Shown: positions 18,217 through 26,816 of the stretch, piece after piece
How the letters are laid out: each line of letters starts with the position of its first letter
How positions within the stretch are numbered: position 1 is the first letter of the stretch
Assembly (NCBI RefSeq): GCF_000511385.1
Contig: NC_023137.1
Span: 2,115,001 to 2,179,000 of the forward strand
Reading direction: 5' to 3'
DNA: 64,000 nucleotides
From: Phaeobacter gallaeciensis DSM 26640
Lineage (GTDB): Bacteria > Pseudomonadota > Alphaproteobacteria > Rhodobacterales > Rhodobacteraceae
Notes under the pieces: model-generated
What the model was told of the DNA's origin: nothing
What the model saw: the letters and a program-made list of their open reading frames with translations, nothing else
Database searches by the model: none
Position numbers and translations under genes: made by a program

Positions 18217-19323
18217 ATGTCCGGACCCACCACCTATGGAATCATCGGCTGCGGCATGATGGGGCAGGAACATCTTCGCAATATTGCCCTGCTGGACAAC
18301 ACGGCAGTTGGCGCGATCTATGAACCGAACGCCGCCATGCGGGAGATTTCGGCTGAACTGGCGCCAGAGGCCGTGTTCATGGACAGCCTTGAAGCGCTGC
18401 TCAACCATCCAGACCTTGATTGCCTGCTGATTGCCAGCCCCAACTTCCGCCACCTGGAACAGCTGGAAGCGCTGGCCGAACGCCGCCCCCTACCGGTATT
18501 GGTGGAAAAACCACTGTTCACCAACCTCGCCGATCTTGGGCGGCTGGACGCCTTTGCCACGCGTTATAAGGCGCCGGTCTGGGTGGCGATGGAGTATCGC
18601 TACATGCCGCCAATTGCCGCCTTCCTGCGTGATGTCGAAGCAGCCACCGGCGGAATTAAAATGCTAAGCATCCGCGAACATCGGTTCCCATTTCTGGAAA
18701 AGGTTGATGACTGGAACCGCTTCGACGCCAAATCCGGCGGCACCTTTGTTGAGAAATGCTGCCATTTCTTCGATCTGATGCGGTTGGCCCTGGGATCAGA
18801 GCCAGTCCGAGTGATAGCCAGCGGGGGGCAGGACGTGAACCATCTGGATGAACGCTACAGCGATGGCACCCCCGATATTCTCGACAATGGTTATGTGATT
18901 GTGGACTTTAGCTGTGGCGCGCGCGCCATGCTGGAACTCTGCATGTTTGCCGAAGGGGCGGAGTACCAGGAGGAGGTCGCAGCCATTGGCCCACGTGGCA
19001 AGATCGAAGCCTTCGTACCCGGCCCGGGCCGGTTCTGGCCCGCCCATCTGGGCGCGCCGCCGCTGCCGAAGCTGGTGACCTCGCCACGCAGCCCCAAAGG
19101 TCCCGAAACACAAAAAATCCCGGTTGATCCCACGCTTCTTGAGGCCGGAGATCACAATGGATCCACCTTCTATCAGCATCAGAAGTTTCTTCAGTTGGTG
19201 CGCAGGGAACGCAGCTCTGCCGAGGTCAGCCTTCATGACGGGAGAATGGCAGTTCTGATGGGAATCGCGGCACAGATCTCCATCAATGAGCGACGCAGCG
19301 TAGAGATATCAGAGCTGATCTGA
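18217..19323 (+). CDS. Gfo/Idh/MocA-family NAD(P)-dependent protein (candidate NAD+-dependent sulfoquinovosidase)
   Basis: 368 aa. An N-terminal Rossmann fold (GIIGCGMMGQEHLRNI, residues 8-23), the family EKP motif (VEKPLF, about residue 107), and a C-terminal alpha/beta domain containing EKCCHFFDLMRLA. The start follows GGAGGAAAC. Most members are sugar or inositol dehydrogenases, but some lineages are NAD+-dependent glycosidases (GH109, and the sulfoquinovosidase family GH188/SqgA). No GH31 sulfoquinovosidase is present in this cluster, so a glycosidase role would complete the pathway. This is a hypothesis; ordinary dehydrogenase activity is the alternative. Confidence 0.82.
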   Translation: MSGPTTYGIIGCGMMGQEHLRNIALLDNTAVGAIYEPNAAMREISAELAPEAVFMDSLEALLNHPDLDCLLIASPNFRHLEQLEALAERRPLPVLVEKPLFTNLADLGRLDAFATRYKAPVWVAMEYRYMPPIAAFLRDVEAATGGIKMLSIREHRFPFLEKVDDWNRFDAKSGGTFVEKCCHFFDLMRLALGSEPVRVIASGGQDVNHLDERYSDGTPDILDNGYVIVDFSCGARAMLELCMFAEGAEYQEEVAAIGPRGKIEAFVPGPGRFWPAHLGAPPLPKLVTSPRSPKGPETQKIPVDPTLLEAGDHNGSTFYQHQKFLQLVRRERSSAEVSLHDGRMAVLMGIAAQISINERRSVEISELI

Positions 19324-19344
19324 GCGCGCACCGGTGACAGTGTA

Positions 19345-20664
19345 TTACAGGCCGATCACGATGTCGGCCTGTAACCCTCCCAAGGCAGCACTTTGCTCCA
19401 ACCGCAGCGTGCCTCCGTGGGCGCGGGCAATATCCGTCACGATAGCAAGGCCAAGACCTACGCCACTGCCCAGATCCTGATTGCGCGCCGGATCCAGCCG
19501 GGTGAAGGGACGCGTCGCCTCAGTGCGGTCCGCCTCAGCAATACCGGGGCCATCATCCTCAACCCGGATACGCAGAAATTTCTCGGTCATGGCCACGGAT
19601 ACCCGCGCCCGCGTACCGTAGCGTACTGCGTTGGAGATCAGGTTCTGGACCGCGCGCCGTATCGCAGACCCGCGCAGCATCACCTTGCCCTTGCCGCTCA
19701 TCTCACCCAGCATCACATCCTTACCCTGACGGCGCCAGCCATCCACAAGTAGCGTGATCATCACATAGGGATCGACCTCCTCAGGCTCACTGGTCGAAAC
19801 CCCACGCGAAAAATCAAGGAACGCGTCTAAGAGCGCCTGCATCTCATCCACATCCTGCCGCAGTGGCTCGGCCTCCTCATCGTCCAGCATCGAAAGGCCC
19901 AGCTTCATCCTTGTGAGCGGTGTGCGCAAGTCATGGCTCACCCCCGAGAGCATCAAAGTCCGCTGCTCCATCTGCCGTTCAATCCGCGCGCGCATGTCCA
20001 GAAATGCGCTGCCAGCCGCCCGCACCTCATTCGCGCCGCGCGGCGAGTATGGCTCCGTCCGCCCCCGTCCAAAGGCCTGCGCCGCATCAGCGAGCTGTTT
20101 GATAGGGCGCAGCTGATTGCGCATGTAGACAAAAGCGATGATCGTCATCAGAAAACCAAAGGCAATCACTGTCACGATCAGCTGGTGCGGTGCCGCCGCG
20201 GTCACCCGGCGACGATCAAACACCAACGCCATCGGACCGTGATCACTCGCAAGGACCAACTGGACCCGACGGGTGTTGGGGAACTGGGCCGAAATGAACT
20301 GCGGCGCTGTGGCCTGCAACGTATTACGCACCACCCGCCCGGAAAACTCCAGCAGCCCCATCTGATCCAACGGCACCGGCTCCTCCGGTTCCAGAAACCG
20401 GATCTGCATCTGCAGCGGCTGCAACAAAGGCTCTGCCAGCAACAACGCCTCCTGCTGACTGGCAGCCGGTGCCATGGTCTGCTCCAGCAGTCGCAATTCC
20501 CGCAGCATTGTCAGCGTCATCTGGACCGTCAGATCCTCAAGATCGCGTTTGATGAACACAACCGAAACCACCAATTGCAGCGTCACGATCGGCACCAGCA
20601 GAATAAGCGCCGCCCGCCCGTAGAGGCTGCGCGGCATATAGTGTTTGAGCCATTGAAAGAACAT
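19345..20664 (-). CDS. EnvZ-like sensor histidine kinase without adjacent response regulator
   Basis: 439 aa. A membrane helix at residues 18-36 and another at about 162-181 bracket a periplasmic domain of about 125 residues; a HAMP region follows, then the H-box SGVSHDLRTP with His244 as phosphorylation site. N-box (NLISNAVRYG), G1 (DDGPGI) and G2 (GLGLAI) ATP-binding motifs are present. The H-box closely resembles EnvZ (osmosensing, partner OmpR). No response regulator lies next to it; the neighbour is a divergent metallo-hydrolase. Its regulator is presumably outside the window. Confidence 0.9.
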   Translation of the reverse strand: MFFQWLKHYMPRSLYGRAALILLVPIVTLQLVVSVVFIKRDLEDLTVQMTLTMLRELRLLEQTMAPAASQQEALLLAEPLLQPLQMQIRFLEPEEPVPLDQMGLLEFSGRVVRNTLQATAPQFISAQFPNTRRVQLVLASDHGPMALVFDRRRVTAAAPHQLIVTVIAFGFLMTIIAFVYMRNQLRPIKQLADAAQAFGRGRTEPYSPRGANEVRAAGSAFLDMRARIERQMEQRTLMLSGVSHDLRTPLTRMKLGLSMLDDEEAEPLRQDVDEMQALLDAFLDFSRGVSTSEPEEVDPYVMITLLVDGWRRQGKDVMLGEMSGKGKVMLRGSAIRRAVQNLISNAVRYGTRARVSVAMTEKFLRIRVEDDGPGIAEADRTEATRPFTRLDPARNQDLGSGVGLGLAIVTDIARAHGGTLRLEQSAALGGLQADIVIGL

Positions 20665-20748
20665 GCGTTACACCTACCCCGCGACCCCGCTGCTGAAAAG
20701 CAAAACGCGCATACCTTGCGCCCCGTTTGTCACCAAGGATCAGACCCG

Positions 20749-21663
20749 ATGCAGGCACCCGATGACTTCAATCCCCCCGCCGGGATCGCCGAAACGCTAG
20801 AACCAGGGCTGCGCCGGATCCTGGCCCCGAACCCGTCGCCGATGACCTATCGAGGGACCAATACCTATCTGATCGGCACGGCGGATGTTGCGGTGATTGA
20901 TCCCGGTCCGGCGAGTGAGGCACATCTGCAGGCAGTTCTCGCAGCCCTGGGGCCGGGTCAGCGTATCAGTCACATTCTGGTCAGTCATAGCCATCTGGAC
21001 CACTCCCCTCTTGCCCGCCCGCTGGCAGAGGCAACCGGCGCACCGGTTTATGCCTTTGGCGACTCCACGGCCGGACGCAGCGCAGTGATGACATCGCTCG
21101 CCGAAGCCGGGCTGGCCGGTGGTGGCGAGGGCATTGATATTGGTTTCGCGCCGGACATCTCTTTGCGGGATGGCGAAACCATAACCGGACCCGACTGGCA
21201 GCTGGAGGTGATCCATACCCCTGGCCATCTCGGCAACCATGTCGCGTTTGCGTGGCGGGATGCTTGTTTCACCGCCGATCACGTGATGGGCTGGGCCAGC
21301 TCTCTGGTCTCGCCTCCTGATGGTGATCTGACCGATTTCATGGCCTCCTGCCAGCGACTGGCCGCCCGCGACTGGCGGGTGTTTTACCCCGGCCATGGGG
21401 CCCCGGTGACAGCCCCCGCCGCCCGCCTCGCGTGGCTGATTGAGCATCGCACTGGGCGAGAAGCCGCAATCCTTGCCGAACTCACTGCCGGTCCCGCCAC
21501 CGTCACCGAGCTGACAGCGCGGATATACACCGAAACTCCGCCCTCCCTGCTTGTTGCGGCTGAACGCAATGTCTTTGCACACCTTGTTGATCTTGCGGGA
21601 AAATCCCGGGTTGCAACGGATGGCCCGCTGTCCTTCGGTGCGCGTTTCAGAACTCTGCGCTGA
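20749..21663 (+). CDS. MBL-fold hydrolase, LACTB2-like
   Basis: 304 aa from the ATG at 20749. Although the frame is open far upstream, that part is antisense to the sensor kinase and is not coding. The metal site reads SHSHLDH, then TPGHLGNH and, at about residue 218, PGHGAP. A C-terminal winged-helix-like region (about residues 235-304) is typical of the LACTB2/ribonuclease-Z-like hydrolases conserved across Rhodobacteraceae. Endoribonuclease activity is known for human LACTB2; the bacterial function is unproven. Confidence 0.88.
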   Translation: MQAPDDFNPPAGIAETLEPGLRRILAPNPSPMTYRGTNTYLIGTADVAVIDPGPASEAHLQAVLAALGPGQRISHILVSHSHLDHSPLARPLAEATGAPVYAFGDSTAGRSAVMTSLAEAGLAGGGEGIDIGFAPDISLRDGETITGPDWQLEVIHTPGHLGNHVAFAWRDACFTADHVMGWASSLVSPPDGDLTDFMASCQRLAARDWRVFYPGHGAPVTAPAARLAWLIEHRTGREAAILAELTAGPATVTELTARIYTETPPSLLVAAERNVFAHLVDLAGKSRVATDGPLSFGARFRTLR

Positions 21664-21750
21664 CCTTGCCGAAGCCAGGTAATTTTTTTCCAAAAACCGC
21701 AAAACGGCTCTGGACGCCACCAGATCGCACCGCTATACGGCACAGACCGT

Positions 21751-21825
21751 TCCGGCGTAGCTCAGCGGTAGAGCAGTTGACTGTTAATCAATTGGTCGTA
21801 GGTTCGATCCCTACCGCCGGAGCCA
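21751..21825 (+). tRNA. tRNA-Asn (GTT)
   Basis: 75 nt with encoded CCA. Acceptor TCCGGCG pairs with CGCCGGA, D arm GCTC/GAGC, anticodon loop CTGTTAA with GTT at 21783-21785, T arm GTAGG/CCTAC around TTCGATC. A strong terminator follows at 21834. Confidence 0.96.
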
Positions 21826-21833
21826 AAAAATTC

Positions 21834-21872
21834 AAGGGGTTAGAGGGATTTCTCTCTAACCCCTTTTCTTTT
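21834..21872 (+). terminator. Rho-independent terminator after tRNA-Asn
   Basis: AAGGGGTTAGAG at 21834-21845 pairs perfectly with CTCTAACCCCTT at 21854-21865 and is followed by TTCTTTT. It is placed 8 bp after the tRNA CCA end. Confidence 0.9.
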
Positions 21873-22000
21873 GCCAAATGGCGCTGCGTACTTTTTGACG
21901 CGGACATCAGCGCGCCCATACATATTGCAAGCCACAATCTTTGGCCCGCTGATTGCATCACCATGTGCCAAAAAACACCTCAGCCTCAGGCCGAGGATGC

Positions 22001-23215
22001 TCAGTTTGACGACCGGCTATCATGATCCCTAAGACGCAAAACCAACGGTGCCAATGCCAGAACCAGCACTGCCGCGACCAAGAATGGCGCGCCCGGAAGG
22101 TACCATTCGGCTTCACCGACAAATCGTTCGAAGACCCCCGTCAGCACGAGCGGCGCCACAACGGCTGCGACGGATGACAGCGACGCAATCACCCCCTGCA
22201 CCACCCCTTGCTGGTCTTCACCTACCCGGTTGGCGGCAAAGGCGGTGATCAGCGGTGGCGCCATATCAGACAGGGCCGCAATCGGCAGAAAGACCACCAC
22301 AACCCAGATTGCGCTGGCGAAACCGAAGCCGACCATAGCGATCACCGCCGCCACCATCGCGATGATCAGGGTTTTAAAATCTCCCAGACGTTTGGTCATC
22401 TGCGGCAGGATTCCAGCCTGCACCGCTGCGATCAGGACGCCATAGGCAGACAGCGTCACCCCAATGGTAAACCCATCCCAGCCAAACACCTCACGGCCCC
22501 AGAAAGACCAGAGCGTCGGGTAGACCAGATTGGCGAACTCAAAGACGAAGATGCAGATCAATGGGATCGCCAACCCCGGAATAACAAAGGCGCGGATCAG
22601 CGTACCAAAGGGGTTGAGATCGCGTTTGCCAAACGGGCGACGGTTTTCAGGTTTCAGGGACTCCGGCAGGATAACAATCCCAAACACCACGTTGAGAGCG
22701 GAGAGACCGGCCGCAATCCAGAACGGCGCGCTGATATGCAGGCCCGATGCCAGCCCTCCAAGCGCTGGTCCCAGCACAAACCCAATGCCAAACGCCGCGC
22801 CGATCATGCCAAACGCCGCGCTGCGTTCTGTTGGCTTGGCAATGTCGGAAATATAGGCGGTTGCCGTAATATAGGTCGCGCCTGCCATCCCCGCGATGAC
22901 GCGCCCGACCAGCAGCATCCAGTAGGTCTGCGCCAGCGCCATGATCACATAGTCGATAGTGAGCGTCACAAGTGCAAGGATCAGGACCGGCCTGCGCCCA
23001 TAGGAATCCGACAGGCTGCCCACAATCGGGCCAAACAGAAACATCGCGGCAGCATAGGCTGACATCATGATACCGCTCCACAAGGCGCCTTCTGCGGTGC
23101 TTTGCGCGCCAACCCGCAGCATCAGGTCTGGCATGATCGGGAACACGATGCCAACGCCGATGGCATCGATCATCAAAGTGGCCAGAATAAACAGGAAAGG
23201 GCCGGTTAACTTCAT
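22001..23215 (-). CDS. MFS transporter, TetA/DHA1-like efflux family
   Basis: 404 aa from the ATG at 23215 (a TTG 18 bp upstream is less likely). Twelve predicted membrane helices. Motif A (GSLSDSYGRRPVL) lies between TM2 and TM3 and motif C-like glycines (GFVLGPALGGLAS) in TM5, as in drug:H+ antiporters of the TCR/Tet group. Chromosomal homologues of this type are common in roseobacters and do not imply tetracycline resistance. No TetR-type regulator is adjacent. The substrate is unknown. Confidence 0.88.
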   Translation of the reverse strand: MKLTGPFLFILATLMIDAIGVGIVFPIMPDLMLRVGAQSTAEGALWSGIMMSAYAAAMFLFGPIVGSLSDSYGRRPVLILALVTLTIDYVIMALAQTYWMLLVGRVIAGMAGATYITATAYISDIAKPTERSAAFGMIGAAFGIGFVLGPALGGLASGLHISAPFWIAAGLSALNVVFGIVILPESLKPENRRPFGKRDLNPFGTLIRAFVIPGLAIPLICIFVFEFANLVYPTLWSFWGREVFGWDGFTIGVTLSAYGVLIAAVQAGILPQMTKRLGDFKTLIIAMVAAVIAMVGFGFASAIWVVVVFLPIAALSDMAPPLITAFAANRVGEDQQGVVQGVIASLSSVAAVVAPLVLTGVFERFVGEAEWYLPGAPFLVAAVLVLALAPLVLRLRDHDSRSSN

Positions 23216-23382
23216 ATGGGCAGTCTTTATCAATCAGGATTGGTGCGGGCAGCGCCCCTTGGCGCGTTGGTAGCAATGCAAGGCAAGCACCGATAACGCT
23301 ATTTGCATCGTCCGGTTCGTTTTTTCCGCAATGATACAAAAACACCCCTGCCGAGACGCAAGGCACCGAACCTCCTTCCCCT

Positions 23383-24813
23383 TCAAGGCTGAGGAAACCG
23401 CACCGCAATGCGTAATCCGCGTGCCCCCTGGCCGGATGTCAGCTCCAGTTCAGCCTCGTGGAGTTCAGCGATGGCTTTCACCATCGCCAACCCCAAACCC
23501 GCCCCGGCGGTGTTGCGGCTGCGGTCGAGTCGATAGAGCGGGTCCAGCACGCGCCCGCGCTCAGCCTCCGGAATGCCGGGGCCATCGTCCGTCACCGCCA
23601 GCCGACTGCCGGACAGATCAATGGCAACCCTCGCCCCCTCCCCTGCGTGGCGAATGGCGTTTTCGATCAGATTGGCCAGCAACTGCATGATAAGGCTACG
23701 GTCGGCCTGGATAGTGGCGGCGTCGGTAATCCGACAGGACAGGCTTTGTCCTGCGTCCTGTGCCACCGCCTCATAGATCTCATGCACCTGCTCGACCACC
23801 ACGCCCAGATCTAATTCCGCAAATCCATCGCGCCGTCCCTGGCTCTGCATTCGGGCAATCCGCTGGATCGCGCCAAAGATGGCTATGATATCATCCATCT
23901 GCGCAATTGCCGCCTCCCGGTGCGCAGTCTGGTCCACAGCCTCATCGGCCTGATCCAGATGCAGCCTCAGACGGGTCAGTGGTGTGCGCAGATCATGGGC
24001 AATATTGGCCGAGAAATCAGACATCTGCCGAATGGAAGCCTGCAGACGCTCCGTCGCGCCATCAATACGCGCGGCCAGCTCATCAATGTCGTCGCGGATC
24101 ACCTTTGGTGCCAGTCGCAGGTCCAGCTCACCATCCGCGATACGGTCAAACCCGGCGCCGATCCGATTCAACCGGCGCTGTGCCCGGATGCCAAAGATCA
24201 ACCCAATAATAAGCGCAGGCAGCGACAGGATGACCACAAAAATCAGGATTACACTGGTCAGATCCGACCCAAAGGCACTGACGCCCGGTGCATAAACGAC
24301 AAGGCGGCCATCCAGCACCGCGCCGCTGTATATCCGCCAGCCCAGATCCGCCTCACTCTCAAACGCCACATCAAATCCAAGCTGCCCCGCAGCAGCCTCC
24401 TCAGCTTCTGGTCCGCTGTCGGTGGCCTGTTCCTCCTCATCCTCGTCGATCAGATCGAAGATCCGGTCGAGCGTCTCAAGCGCCTTGGGTTGAAACAGAG
24501 CTTCGGCCTCAAGGATATCAAAACCCTGGCTGTCGAAGGCACCACGCAATACCGGCCCCAGCACTTTGCCATCAGCCCGCAGCACCGCATATCCGACACC
24601 ACTGTCCGAAAATACTTCGGCGGTCACGACTTCTTCGGGAAACTGCCCCTCCCGCGTCAGTCGGTCGCTGATACGCTGATATTCTTCGCGCAGCGCCTCT
24701 TCGGTCTCGGCACGGAATTCTTCGGTGATGACGTCATCCAGAAGCAGCCCGCCAAGCGTCAACAGAACCAAAAAGGCCAGCGACAAGGCAATCGCCTGAC
24801 GTAGCGCGCTCAT
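23383..24813 (-). CDS. Sensor histidine kinase with acidic periplasmic patch (PhoQ/QseC-like)
   Basis: 476 aa from the ATG at 24813; a TTG at 24846, which would overlap the response-regulator stop, is an alternative adding RRLF-type basic residues. TM1 is residues 8-25 and TM2 about 187-209. The periplasmic domain between them has a strongly acidic run at residues 120-140 (LIDEDEEE, then PEAEEA). HAMP, then H-box IAHDLRTPLTRLRL with His273, N-box NLIENAIRHA and GLGLAMV follow. The acidic patch recalls PhoQ, where such residues bind Mg2+/Ca2+ or cationic peptides. It forms a pair with the regulator at 24839-25516. Confidence 0.9.
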   Translation of the reverse strand: MSALRQAIALSLAFLVLLTLGGLLLDDVITEEFRAETEEALREEYQRISDRLTREGQFPEEVVTAEVFSDSGVGYAVLRADGKVLGPVLRGAFDSQGFDILEAEALFQPKALETLDRIFDLIDEDEEEQATDSGPEAEEAAAGQLGFDVAFESEADLGWRIYSGAVLDGRLVVYAPGVSAFGSDLTSVILIFVVILSLPALIIGLIFGIRAQRRLNRIGAGFDRIADGELDLRLAPKVIRDDIDELAARIDGATERLQASIRQMSDFSANIAHDLRTPLTRLRLHLDQADEAVDQTAHREAAIAQMDDIIAIFGAIQRIARMQSQGRRDGFAELDLGVVVEQVHEIYEAVAQDAGQSLSCRITDAATIQADRSLIMQLLANLIENAIRHAGEGARVAIDLSGSRLAVTDDGPGIPEAERGRVLDPLYRLDRSRNTAGAGLGLAMVKAIAELHEAELELTSGQGARGLRIAVRFPQP

Positions 24814-24838
24814 CCGAAAAAGGCGCCTGATAAAAGAT

Positions 24839-25516
24839 CTAATCAATGAACATATACCCCGACCCGCGCACGGTTTTGATGAATTCCAGCCCGAACGGTT
24901 TTTCGATCTTGTTACGCAGGCGGCTCATATGGGTTTCCACAACACTGGTGGACGGGTCGAAATTGATATCCCAGACCCGCTCCAACAGCATCGCCCGAGT
25001 CTGAATCCGTCCCTTGGAGCGCATCAGGACCTCTAGCAGGCGAAATTCCTTGGGGTTCAGCAACACAGTTGTTCCATTGCAGGCGCAGGTCTGACTGAGC
25101 AGATCCAGATCAAGCCCGCGATGCGAGAGCCGGGTCGCTGTCTCCGCGGCCTCGCCCCGACCACGACGACAAAGGGCGGTGATCCGGGCTAGAAGCTCGG
25201 TCATGGCAAAGGGCTTGCTGAGATAGTCATCCGCGCCAGCCTCTAGCCCCTCGACCCGATCCTCCACAGCACCAAGGGCCGTGAGCAGGATCAGGGGCGT
25301 GGTAATCCGCGCCGAGCGCAATGTCTTCAACGCTGACAGCCCGTCCAGATCCGGCGTCATCCGATCGAAAACCAACACATCGTAGTCCCGCGTCGTCGCT
25401 GTCAACAGCGCCTCACGACCGTTTTCAATCCAATCAACCACATGGCCTGCAGCCGTGAGGCCCTTGACCGTCCAGGTCCCGATTTCGGGATCATCTTCCA
25501 GCAAGAGTATTCGCAT
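24839..25516 (-). CDS. OmpR/PhoB-family response regulator
   Basis: 225 aa from the ATG at 25516. The receiver domain has the acidic pair near the N-terminus (LLEDD), the phospho-acceptor Asp in VLVFDRM, Thr (LLTALG) and Lys (LSKPF). A winged-helix DNA-binding domain is at about residues 130-222 (LNPKEFRLLEVLM, VETHMSRLRNKIE, VRGSGYMF). The first gene of the pair; its stop lies immediately before or overlapping the kinase start. Likely targets are the flanking lipoprotein and PepSY genes, by context. Confidence 0.93.
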   Translation of the reverse strand: MRILLLEDDPEIGTWTVKGLTAAGHVVDWIENGREALLTATTRDYDVLVFDRMTPDLDGLSALKTLRSARITTPLILLTALGAVEDRVEGLEAGADDYLSKPFAMTELLARITALCRRGRGEAAETATRLSHRGLDLDLLSQTCACNGTTVLLNPKEFRLLEVLMRSKGRIQTRAMLLERVWDINFDPSTSVVETHMSRLRNKIEKPFGLEFIKTVRGSGYMFID

Positions 25517-25667
25517 CAAGCCACCGCCAGTTTCGGGAGAGCGACCAGAGGGCCGCCGAAACGACCTCCTGGTGCTGAAGTCGGGTCATGCCCGATTTTG
25601 ACTGATCGCATCCGACCATATGCCCCCCGGCGCCGCAAGCCATACCGGAGCAGCCCGGGACTTGGCG

Positions 25668-26036
25668 TCATGCCAGAACGCGATGTCCACGTCCCTGCAT
25701 GCAGCGGATCAGAATGGTGCGCCGCTGTTCATCCCGCTCGCTCTGTCCCTCAAGGGCGCCGACGCCACCGCCAAGAACCGCGCCCACCAGCGCATCATCC
25801 GCGCGGTCGCCATCCTTGCTGTCCACGGCACCGATAATACCGCCAATCACCGCACCCGTGACAGCACCGGATTGCAGCGTCTTCTCCGTATGCCCTTCCG
25901 CCAAGGCCCGGCATGCCCCCAGATCTGCCTCATATCCCACCTGTTTGGGGCCGTCTGTCAGGAGCGGCTCATCAAAGCTGTTGCTACACGCAGCAACAGT
26001 CACAAGCATCGCACAACCTGCAAAAATCATCTTCAT
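25668..26036 (-). CDS. Glycine-zipper lipoprotein
   Basis: 122 aa. A lipobox VAAC at residues 14-17 marks it as an outer- or inner-membrane lipoprotein. The central part has a glycine-zipper pattern (AVTGAVIGGIIGAV, then ALVGAVLGGGVGALEG), as in YmgG/SlyB/Rcp-like envelope proteins that insert into or stabilise membranes. SlyB belongs to the PhoPQ regulon in enterics, so its place beside a PhoQ-like kinase is suggestive. It lies 152 bp upstream of the regulator gene on the same strand. Confidence 0.8.
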   Translation of the reverse strand: MKMIFAGCAMLVTVAACSNSFDEPLLTDGPKQVGYEADLGACRALAEGHTEKTLQSGAVTGAVIGGIIGAVDSKDGDRADDALVGAVLGGGVGALEGQSERDEQRRTILIRCMQGRGHRVLA

Positions 26037-26222
26037 CGTCGTCTCTCTCCATCATCGGATTGCCGCACCTCTGAGTGCCTCGGGTATTGGGCAAGTCACT
26101 GAGACCGCATCCATCGCGGTCTGAAATCGCATGTCTTATTAAGTCGCTTCTGCCGTCCGGTCGCACCGTCTATCGGGCGCCAAATCTTGCAGCCCGGACA
26201 GCAGCTATTTCAGAGCGGTGGC

Positions 26223-26693
26223 TTAGCCCTTGTCATCCTGCGCAGCGCAGTGGCCGTCGTCGTCGTCATCGTCGTGACGGTCACTGCTGAACAATTCACC
26301 ATCAATCAAGGCTGCGAATTCCATCACGTCTTCGATGTCTTCTTCGATCAACTGCTGCATCAATTCCGGGGTCGCCGCAGTCTGACGCGCGGTGCTGAGA
26401 ACAGCCCCATCGTCGGCGCTGATAGTGACTTCCGTCAGGCTGGTGGGCGCGGCGATAGTGGCCTGATAGACCGGCTTGCTGTTAAACTCTTCCATGCTGA
26501 GCTCGATCACACGCCCTTTTGCCTGTTCCTTGGCAATAGACATGGCCTGCTCAACGCCGATGGGGGCGTTCAGCATCTGCTCATAGGTCAGATCCGGTTC
26601 AAAAATCGTCTCGGCGCGCGCTGTCTGTGCTGCAAAGCCAAAGGCGATCAGCGTAGCCGTCATGACGATACCGGTGGTGGTATTGGTAACCAT
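26223..26693 (-). CDS. PepSY-domain exported protein with Asp-rich tail
   Basis: 156 aa with a signal peptide (to about residue 27, TARA). Two PepSY-like segments follow: IGVEQAMSIAKEQAKGRVIELSMEEF, then KPVYQATIAAP and VTISADDGAVLS. PepSY proteins inhibit proteases or accompany two-component systems. The C-terminus ends in an unusual DRHDDDDDDGHC stretch that could bind metal ions. It is 186 bp upstream of the lipoprotein and two-component genes on the same strand. The exact role is unknown. Confidence 0.82.
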   Translation of the reverse strand: MVTNTTTGIVMTATLIAFGFAAQTARAETIFEPDLTYEQMLNAPIGVEQAMSIAKEQAKGRVIELSMEEFNSKPVYQATIAAPTSLTEVTISADDGAVLSTARQTAATPELMQQLIEEDIEDVMEFAALIDGELFSSDRHDDDDDDGHCAAQDDKG

Positions 26694-26714
26694 GGGATGT
26701 CCTCTCTTGGTAGG

Positions 26715-26739
26715 ACCGGGGCGATCACTGCGCCCCGGT
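26715..26739 (-). other. GC-rich hairpin upstream of the PepSY gene
   Basis: ACCGGGGCG at 26715-26723 pairs perfectly with CGCCCCGGT at 26731-26739. It lies 22 bp upstream of the PepSY start and 78 bp downstream of the TRAP dctM stop (minus strand). No T-run follows, so a leader hairpin or a stabilising end for the TRAP mRNA are both possible. Confidence 0.45.
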
Positions 26740-26816
26740 TGATGAGAGGAACTTGGTGGTTCAGACTTACATGGTCTCTTCCGCTGCCTTACAAATTTGT
26801 AAGATAGGTAAAAACG

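Noticed and set aside
19933..20748. An N-terminal extension that would make the LACTB2-like protein 576 aa
   Set aside because: This part is antisense to the EnvZ-like kinase, is very rich in His/Arg/Gln and has no family features; the family-sized protein starts at 20749.
22001..23215. Tetracycline-resistance determinant
   Set aside because: The MFS protein has TCR-like motifs, but no TetR regulator or mobile element is adjacent and such chromosomal transporters are common in roseobacters.
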